Assembly (NCBI RefSeq): GCF_000720635.1
Contig: NZ_JOCF01000002.1
Coordinates: 145,675 to 209,674, forward strand
Direction: 5' to 3'
From: Streptomyces sp. NRRL WC-3742
GTDB taxonomy: Bacteria > Actinomycetota > Actinomycetes > Streptomycetales > Streptomycetaceae
Length of the DNA: 64,000 bases
Both the position numbers and the translations under genes were made by a program. The stretch's first letter is position 1. Each line of letters begins with the position of its first letter. Of the stretch, positions 59,159 to 64,000 are shown piece by piece. Below the pieces are notes generated by a model, which saw nothing but the letters and a program-made list of their open reading frames with translations, did no database searches and was not told where the DNA came from.

Positions 59159-60247
59159 TCAGGCCGTCCGCGGGGACGGGGCGTGCCCCCAGCCCTCGGC
59201 CGGCGGGATCTCCAGCCAGCCGTCCAGGCCCGGCGGCAGCTCGGGCCAGCGGCGGCCGAAGGCGTACCGCGCCGACTCCACCTCCAGCCGCTGGTCGGCG
59301 TGCACCACACCCAGCACGTACGCCGTCGCCGGGGTGATCCGGGGCGTGCGCGCCGCCGTCGCCGCCGTCACCGCCGCGTCCGCGGCCTCCTGGTGGTGGC
59401 CCAGCACCGCGTCCAGCTCGTTCAGCTCGCCCGAAGGGCGGCCGCACACCTCCAGCGCGTACCGGGCCCGCTTCACCAGGATGCGCAGCCGCGCCCAGGG
59501 CGCGTCGTCGGCCGCCAGGGCCGTGTCCGCGTCCGTCGCACCGCGCGCCTGCGGCACCGGGCCCAGCCGGCGCAGCCCGTCCCCGCCGTACGGCGTCGCC
59601 GCCCGCTGGAGCGGCAGCTGCTGGGCGCTCGCCGCCAGCGCCGTGAACGCGGCGGCCGCCTGCGGCAGCAGCACCGCCGAGGCCCGGCCGCCCGCCGACT
59701 CCAGCAGCGGCGCCTCACCGACCAGCAGGGTCATCCGGTCGGCCAGGGCGTGCAGCCGGGCCGAGCGCAGGTCCTGCAGGACGGTCGAGTGCGCCCGCGT
59801 CCGGGCCAGGGTCAGCTGCCGGTCCAGCAGCGCCCGCGCCTTGGGGGCGCCCGCGTGACCGGCCAGCATGCCGGTGCCCTCCGGGTCGGTGCCGCTCAGC
59901 GAGTCCAGCGCGCCGAGCAGCCGGGCCGAGCGGCGCACGTACCCCGGCTCCAGGGCCAGCAGGTTCAGCAGCCAGCGCAGCTCCGTACGCGTCTCCTGCG
60001 CCCAGGTCTGGTCGAAGACGGTGCCGAAGGTGTGCAGCAGGCCGCCGATCCTCCGGACGGCCCGCAGCAGATCCGCGGTGCCGGCCGCCGGAACGACCGA
60101 GGCCGAGCCCGGTCTGGCCCCGACCTCGCCGACCGCCAGCGGCAGGGCGCGCAGGAACGCCCCGGCCTGGGAAGTGAGCCGGAGGGAAAGGATGTCCCCG
60201 GCGGTCGCGGTGGAGGCCGCCTGGGCCGTCATCGGCGCATCGGTCAT
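59159..60247 (-). CDS. CHAD-domain (polyphosphate-binding) protein
   Basis: 362 residues from the ATG at 60247. All-helical, with conserved His and basic residues along helices: RRIGGLLHTFGTVFDQ, RARAHSTVLQDLRSARLHALADRM, WARLRILVKRARYALEVCG and LGHHQEAADAA. CHAD domains bind polyphosphate, and the gene stands directly after ppk on the same strand (101-bp gap) and before NUDIX, so the product probably attaches to polyphosphate granules. About 35 disordered residues precede the domain. There is no CYTH/triphosphatase domain. Confidence 0.85.
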   Translation of the reverse strand: MTDAPMTAQAASTATAGDILSLRLTSQAGAFLRALPLAVGEVGARPGSASVVPAAGTADLLRAVRRIGGLLHTFGTVFDQTWAQETRTELRWLLNLLALEPGYVRRSARLLGALDSLSGTDPEGTGMLAGHAGAPKARALLDRQLTLARTRAHSTVLQDLRSARLHALADRMTLLVGEAPLLESAGGRASAVLLPQAAAAFTALAASAQQLPLQRAATPYGGDGLRRLGPVPQARGATDADTALAADDAPWARLRILVKRARYALEVCGRPSGELNELDAVLGHHQEAADAAVTAATAARTPRITPATAYVLGVVHADQRLEVESARYAFGRRWPELPPGLDGWLEIPPAEGWGHAPSPRTA

Positions 60248-60348
60248 GGCGTGGTAGATCCCCGTTCCCCCGGGCCCTTCCCCGAGGCTGGTGGCCGACC
60301 GCCGGAGGGAGTCCCCTTCCCCTCGGCGGCTTCGCATCAGTGGTCGCG

Positions 60349-62526
60349 TCAGCGTGGGGTGGCGGCCCGGCGGCGCTGGCGTGAGTCGATCAAGAGGTCC
60401 TGGATGTGCCGAAGCGACTTGCCCTCGGCGTCCTGCGAGTGGCGGGTCCACGCGCCGTCCGGCCCCAGGTGCCAGGACTCGGTCTCGTCCGACATCCCGA
60501 GGTCGATCAGCCCGGACAGCTCGGCGCGGTGCGCCGGATCGGTGATCCGCAGCAGCGCCTCGATCCGGCGGTCCAGGTTGCGGTGCATCATGTCGGCGCT
60601 GCCGATCCAGACCTCCGGATCGCCGTTGTTGCCGAACACGAAGATCCGCGAGTGCTCCAGGAAGCGTCCCAGGATGCTGCGCACCCTGATGTTCTCGCTC
60701 AGCCCGGGCACCCCCGGGCGGATCGCGCAGATCCCGCGCACCCAGACGTCCACCGGCACCCCGGCCTGCGAGGCCCGGTAGAGCGCGTCGATCAGGGCCT
60801 CGTCGACGATCGAGTTGACCTTGAGCTTCACGTACGCCGGACGGCCCGCGCGGTGGTGGGCGATCTCGTTGTGGATGCGGGAGACCAGACCGTCGCGCAG
60901 GCCGCGCGGGGCGGTCAGCAGGCGGCGGTAGGACTCGCGGCGGGAGTAGCCGGAGAGCCGGTTGAACAGGTCCGAGAGGTCCGCGCCGACCTGCGGGTCG
61001 GAGGTGAGCAGACCGATGTCCTCGTACAGCCGGGCGGTCTTCGGGTGGTAGTTGCCGGTGCCGACGTGCGAGTAGCGCCGCAGGGTGTCGCCCTCCTGGC
61101 GGACCACCAGCGACAGCTTGCAGTGCGTCTTCAGCCCGACCAGGCCGTAGACGACGTGGCAGCCGGACTCCTCGAGCTTGCGGGCCCACTTGATGTTGGC
61201 CTGCTCGTCGAAGCGCGCCTTGATCTCGACCAGGACCAGCACCTGCTTGCCGGACTCGGCCGCGTCGATCAGCGCGTCCACGATCGGCGAGTCACCGGAG
61301 GTGCGGTACAGGGTCTGCTTGATCGCCAGCACGTCCGGGTCGGCGGCGGCCTGCTCCAGGAACGCCTGCACCGAGGTGGAGAAGCTGTCGTACGGGTGGT
61401 GCAGCAGGACGTCCCGCTCGCGCATCGCGACGAAGATGTCCGGCTGCGAGGCCGACTCGACGTCCGTCAGCCCGCGGGCCGTACCGGCCACGAACTTGGG
61501 GTACCGCAGCTCCGGGCGGTCCTGGTCGGCGATGCCGAACAGCCCGGTGAGGTCCAGCGGCCCGGGCAGGGGGAAGACCTCCGCCTCGGAGATGTTCAGC
61601 TCCCGCACCAGCAGGTCCAGGATGTAGGGGTCGATCGACTCCTCGACCTCCAGCCGGACCGGCGGGCCGAAGCGCCGCCGCATCAGCTCCTTCTCCAGGG
61701 CCTTGAGGATGTTCTCGGTGTCGTCCTCCTCCACCTCCAGGTCCTCGTTGCGGGTGACGCGGAAGGCGTGGTGGGCCAGCACCTCCATCCCCGGGAAGAG
61801 CTCCTCCAGGTGCGCGCCCATCACGTCCTCCAGCGGGACGAACCGCTGGGGCGAAGCCTCCAGGAAGCGGGCCAGCGACTGCGGCACCTTCACCCTGGCG
61901 AAGTGCTTGTGCCCGGACACCGGGTTGCGCACGACCACGGCCAGGTTCAGGGAGAGCCCCGATATGTACGGGAAGGGGTGCGCCGGGTCGACCGCCAGCG
62001 GCGTCAGCACCGGGAAGATCTTCTGCCGGAACAGCGTGTGCAGCCGGGCCTGCTCCTTCTCCGCCAGCTCCGGCCAGCGGACCAGCTCGATGCCCTCGGC
62101 GGCGAGGTCCGGCAGCACCTCCTGCTGGAAGGCGGCGGCGTGGCGGGCCATCAGCTCGCGCGAGCGCGTCCAGATCTGGTCCAGCACCTCACGGGGCTGG
62201 AGGCCGGACGCGCTGCGCTGGGCGACGCCCGTCGCGATGCGGCGCTTGAGGCCGGCCACCCGGACCATGAAGAACTCGTCCAGGTTGCTCGCGAAGATCG
62301 CCAGGAACTTGGCCCGCTCCAACAGCGGGATCTCCGGGTCCTCGGCCAGCTCCAGCACACGCTCGTTGAAGGCGAGCCAACTGCGCTCGCGATCGAGGAA
62401 ACGTCCCTGCGGCAGGGGTTCGAACTCCAACTCGTCCGTGGCCGGCAGCTCCGGCGGATTCCCCAGCGGACTGGACATCCGCGCCGGCGGCGACAGCGGG
62501 GCAGAGACGGGGCGGGGGATGCTCAT
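60349..62526 (-). CDS. ppk: Polyphosphate kinase PPK1
   Basis: 725 residues from an ATG with GGAGGAG nine bases upstream. [42 protein letters not shown] is the N domain. The phosphorylated His is in [21 protein letters not shown], the second catalytic His in FLEHSRIF, and [15 protein letters not shown] and [14 protein letters not shown] line the tunnel. It makes polyphosphate from ATP reversibly. In Streptomyces ppk is under PhoP control; a likely PHO box is at 62718-62739. Heads the ppk-CHAD-NUDIX series. Confidence 0.95.
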   Translation of the reverse strand: MSIPRPVSAPLSPPARMSSPLGNPPELPATDELEFEPLPQGRFLDRERSWLAFNERVLELAEDPEIPLLERAKFLAIFASNLDEFFMVRVAGLKRRIATGVAQRSASGLQPREVLDQIWTRSRELMARHAAAFQQEVLPDLAAEGIELVRWPELAEKEQARLHTLFRQKIFPVLTPLAVDPAHPFPYISGLSLNLAVVVRNPVSGHKHFARVKVPQSLARFLEASPQRFVPLEDVMGAHLEELFPGMEVLAHHAFRVTRNEDLEVEEDDTENILKALEKELMRRRFGPPVRLEVEESIDPYILDLLVRELNISEAEVFPLPGPLDLTGLFGIADQDRPELRYPKFVAGTARGLTDVESASQPDIFVAMRERDVLLHHPYDSFSTSVQAFLEQAAADPDVLAIKQTLYRTSGDSPIVDALIDAAESGKQVLVLVEIKARFDEQANIKWARKLEESGCHVVYGLVGLKTHCKLSLVVRQEGDTLRRYSHVGTGNYHPKTARLYEDIGLLTSDPQVGADLSDLFNRLSGYSRRESYRRLLTAPRGLRDGLVSRIHNEIAHHRAGRPAYVKLKVNSIVDEALIDALYRASQAGVPVDVWVRGICAIRPGVPGLSENIRVRSILGRFLEHSRIFVFGNNGDPEVWIGSADMMHRNLDRRIEALLRITDPAHRAELSGLIDLGMSDETESWHLGPDGAWTRHSQDAEGKSLRHIQDLLIDSRQRRRAATPR

Positions 62527-62717
62527 CGGTTCCAGCTCCTCCAGCAACAGGACTACGTCCGGACGCGTATGGCTCTGCGGGCCGTCGTCCTCACTCCGGG
62601 CCGGACCCGGGGCCAGCGCCCACCCGCCGGGCGCCGTACGTACAGGACCGGCCGACGAATCGCGGTCGACTCTGCACGAGCGAGACACTACGGACTTCAT
62701 CCTGTGATCTTCACGGC

Positions 62718-62739
62718 AGCAATTGAATCCACGGTAAAC
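62718..62739 (-). promoter_or_regulatory. Candidate PHO box upstream of ppk
   Basis: GTTTACCGTGG and ATTCAATTGCT, adjacent 11-bp units on the minus strand. The first matches GTTCACC at six of seven positions; the second shares only TTCA. About 190 bp before the ATG. Confidence 0.5.
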
Positions 62740-62827
62740 ACCGCATGGCCAGGAGGAAAGCTGAGTCGGTCGGGGCAAGGGGTGACGCGGCCTTCCGACG
62801 CCTTTCGACGTCCTCCGACCGCTCGCC

Positions 62828-62879
62828 CTGTGGTGCCCGTCTGTGGTGTCGGCCTGTGGTGTCCGTCTGTGGTGTCCGT
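62828..62879. repeat. Four 13-bp tandem repeats after mshD
   Basis: CTGTGGTGYCSGY-like units at 62828, 62841, 62854 and 62867; the last two are identical (CTGTGGTGTCCGT) and the others differ at one and two positions. The array begins 19 nt after the mshD stop in transcript order. Confidence 0.92.
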
Positions 62880-62897
62880 TACCCGCCGAGCGCGGGG

Positions 62898-63878
62898 TCA
62901 GGCCGTCCGGTCGCCCTGGTACCGGGCCCGGTACATGAGGTCCACCTCGTGGATGGTGAAGCCCAGTCGCTCGTAGACCCGGACGGCGGCCGGGTTGTCC
63001 GCGTCGACGTAGAGGAGGACGGTCTCCAGCCCGCGCTCGCCCTCCCCCGAACCGGTGAGGTGACGCAGGCCCGCAGCGGTCAGCGCGCGGCCGAGGCCAC
63101 TGCCCTGCTCGGCCGGGTCCACCCCGACGACGTACACCTCGCCCAGCGCGGGTTCGGTGCTGCTCGCCGGGTGCACCTTCGTCCAGTGGAAACCGACGAC
63201 CTTACCCTCCCGGGTGGCGAGGAAGAAGCCGGCCGGGTCGAACCACGGCTCCGCCAGCCGGTCCGCCAGGTCCTCCTGCGTCCAGGCGCCCTGCTCCGGG
63301 TGGTGGGCGAAGGCCAGGGCGTTGAGCCGCAGCCACTCGGCGTCGTCCTCCCCCGGGCGGAAGGTCCGCAGCTCGATGCCCTCGGGGACGGCCACCGCCT
63401 CCGTCTGCGGGCCGGTCCGGCGCATCTGCCGCAGCTCGCGGACCAGCTCGGCCCCGTACGCCTGCGCCAGGTGCCGGGCCGCCGGGTGGCCGCCGTGCAC
63501 CCAGAAGTCCACGGCGTCCCGGCCCTCACGGTGGGCCTGCTCGAGAACCGCGTCCACCAGCGGGCGGGCCAGGCCGAGCCCACGGGCGGCCGGGTCGATC
63601 ACCAGCTCGGCGGCGGGGTTGGCGGACGGGGTCTCCGGGACCTCCAGCTGGCCGTAGCCGAGAACGGTCTCGCCCTCGCTCTGCGGGCTCCGGACGCTCT
63701 CGAGGAGGTGGGTGACGCCCGGGCGGCCCTGATCGCTGTTCCGCAGCCGGAGCCGGCCCTGCTCGGACACGGCGGCGCGGCCGTCGAGCTCCTGGGCCTC
63801 CGCCAGAACCCGAAGGGCGCCGTCGCGCTGCTCGGGGCGGAGCACGTTGTTCGCAATGACCGCTGTCTGATCGTCCAT
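62898..63878 (-). CDS. mshD: Mycothiol synthase (acetyl-CoA:Cys-GlcN-Ins acetyltransferase)
   Basis: 326 residues, two GNAT domains. The N-terminal half has [21 protein letters not shown], the C-terminal active half [27 protein letters not shown] (acetyl-CoA P-loop) and [23 protein letters not shown]. It performs the last step of mycothiol synthesis in the cytoplasm, a marker of actinobacteria. A TATCGT box six bases before the ATG and no Shine-Dalgarno suggest leaderless translation. It lies just after an rrn operon terminator on the same strand. Confidence 0.95.
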   Translation of the reverse strand: MDDQTAVIANNVLRPEQRDGALRVLAEAQELDGRAAVSEQGRLRLRNSDQGRPGVTHLLESVRSPQSEGETVLGYGQLEVPETPSANPAAELVIDPAARGLGLARPLVDAVLEQAHREGRDAVDFWVHGGHPAARHLAQAYGAELVRELRQMRRTGPQTEAVAVPEGIELRTFRPGEDDAEWLRLNALAFAHHPEQGAWTQEDLADRLAEPWFDPAGFFLATREGKVVGFHWTKVHPASSTEPALGEVYVVGVDPAEQGSGLGRALTAAGLRHLTGSGEGERGLETVLLYVDADNPAAVRVYERLGFTIHEVDLMYRARYQGDRTA

Positions 63879-63884
63879 GCACCG

Positions 63885-63890
63885 ACGATA
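63885..63890 (-). promoter_or_regulatory. -10 box of mshD (leaderless)
   Basis: TATCGT on the minus strand, six bases before the ATG at 63878. A -35 would overlap the T run of the rrn terminator. Confidence 0.55.
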
Positions 63891-63906
63891 CGTCAGGGGA
63901 AATGCG

Positions 63907-63941
63907 AAAAGCCCCTGATCCGAATCGGATCAGGGGCTTTT
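63907..63941 (-). terminator. rrn operon terminator
   Basis: A perfect 16-bp stem (63907-63922 with 63926-63941) with a 3-nt loop and TTTT on the transcript, 10 bp after the 5S rRNA 3' end. Confidence 0.92.
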
Positions 63942-63950
63942 CAGAAGAAT

Positions 63951-64000
63951 TGTTCGGCGGCGTCCTACTCTCCCACAGGGTCCCCCCTGCAGTACCATCG
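63951..64000 (-). rRNA. rrf: 5S ribosomal RNA, 3' end (partial)
   Basis: The complement of the last 50 bases has the universal 3' half of actinobacterial 5S rRNA, with GATGGTACTGC, GGGAGAGTAGG and the 3' end CGCCGAACA. The rest of the gene, and the 23S and 16S genes, lie to the right of the window. Confidence 0.95.

Larger units (their letters stand above)
62527..62897. other. 371-bp intergenic region before ppk
   Basis: Contains a candidate PHO box (62718-62739) and, next to the mshD stop, four 13-bp tandem repeats (62828-62879). It is AT-richer around 62700-62740, which suits a promoter. No gene is seen. Confidence 0.55.

Noticed and set aside
62828..62879. CRISPR-like array
   Set aside because: The 13-bp units are directly adjacent with no spacers, and no cas gene is present.
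60406..62976. Long + strand frame opposite ppk
   Set aside because: Shadow of ppk, whose minus-strand frame has all catalytic motifs.
1..64000. Mobile elements, prophage or tRNA-associated insertions
   Set aside because: I found no transposase, integrase, terminal inverted repeats with target duplications or tRNA genes; the type-IV-like cluster has no mobility genes.

Overview
The window is high-GC DNA with the gene content of a streptomycete (Streptomyces, Kitasatospora or a close relative). The lineage call rests on several genes together. There is a GAF-PAS-GGDEF diguanylate cyclase (CdgB type), an RsiG-like WhiG anti-sigma, Nur, GlnR and CsoR regulators, mycothiol synthase, a Cys-rich leader peptide, many GTG/TTG starts and many leaderless promoters. 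Most of it is core chromosome. I see no transposase, phage, integrase, tRNA or CRISPR array.

Layout. 1-7236: end of nagA, a membrane-anchored carbohydrate-binding protein, cdgB, a flavin reductase, arfB, a conserved hypothetical, terD and a coiled-coil membrane protein. 7346-15645: folate genes (DUF3180, folK, folB, an NTF2-like gene, folP and, further on, folE), interrupted by a lysylphosphatidylglycerol-synthase-like gene, a secreted esterase and a ferritin-like gene. 15761-23623: ftsH, hpt, tilS, a DUF2342 metalloprotease, dacB and ppa. 23763-28816: dodecin, asparaginase, rsiG, dtd, ygfZ, nur, a nitrobindin-like gene and an unlisted 35-residue membrane peptide. 29016-33878: sulfur and small-protein genes (DsrE, DUF3099, DUF1416, rhodanese with a leaderless Cys-rich leader peptide, DUF2993, membrane protein, MoaD). 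34562-40109: glnR, a LacI regulator, and an HtrA protease / response regulator / sensor kinase unit preceded by three tandem 11-bp repeats. 40183-41982: secreted 5'-nucleotidase. 42223-49172: a chromosomal type-IV-secretion-like (cmd-like) cluster with a divergent SLT/NlpC-P60 peptidoglycan hydrolase. 49352-52143: PAP2 phosphatase, small proteins, a lipoprotein and csoR. 52491-62526: a phosphate and polyphosphate block (DUF47-pit, pstSCAB, NUDIX, CHAD, ppk) with PHO boxes before pstS and probably ppk. 62898-64000: mshD, a strong terminator and the 3' end of a 5S rRNA gene, so an rrn operon lies just to the right and is read leftward.

How it works together. The last 12 kb is a phosphate-starvation module: high- and low-affinity phosphate uptake plus polyphosphate synthesis and binding. 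Two c-di-GMP components occur in one window, the enzyme CdgB and the effector RsiG. The HtrA/RR/HK unit looks like an envelope-stress system of the mycobacterial MprAB-PepD kind, probably self-regulated through its 11-bp repeats.

Unusual signals. Short tandem repeats of unrelated sequence (7-23 bp, 3-4 copies) sit on or just after stop codons of at least six leftward genes. Many genes have a TANNNT box exactly 6-7 nt before the start codon and no ribosome binding site. The ftsH start has a strong Shine-Dalgarno separated from the ATG by a GCAA-tetraloop hairpin. Gene order recalled from S. coelicolor suggests three separate core segments are joined here and that the block between the 5'-nucleotidase and mshD is inverted. 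All functions are inferred from sequence without database searches.
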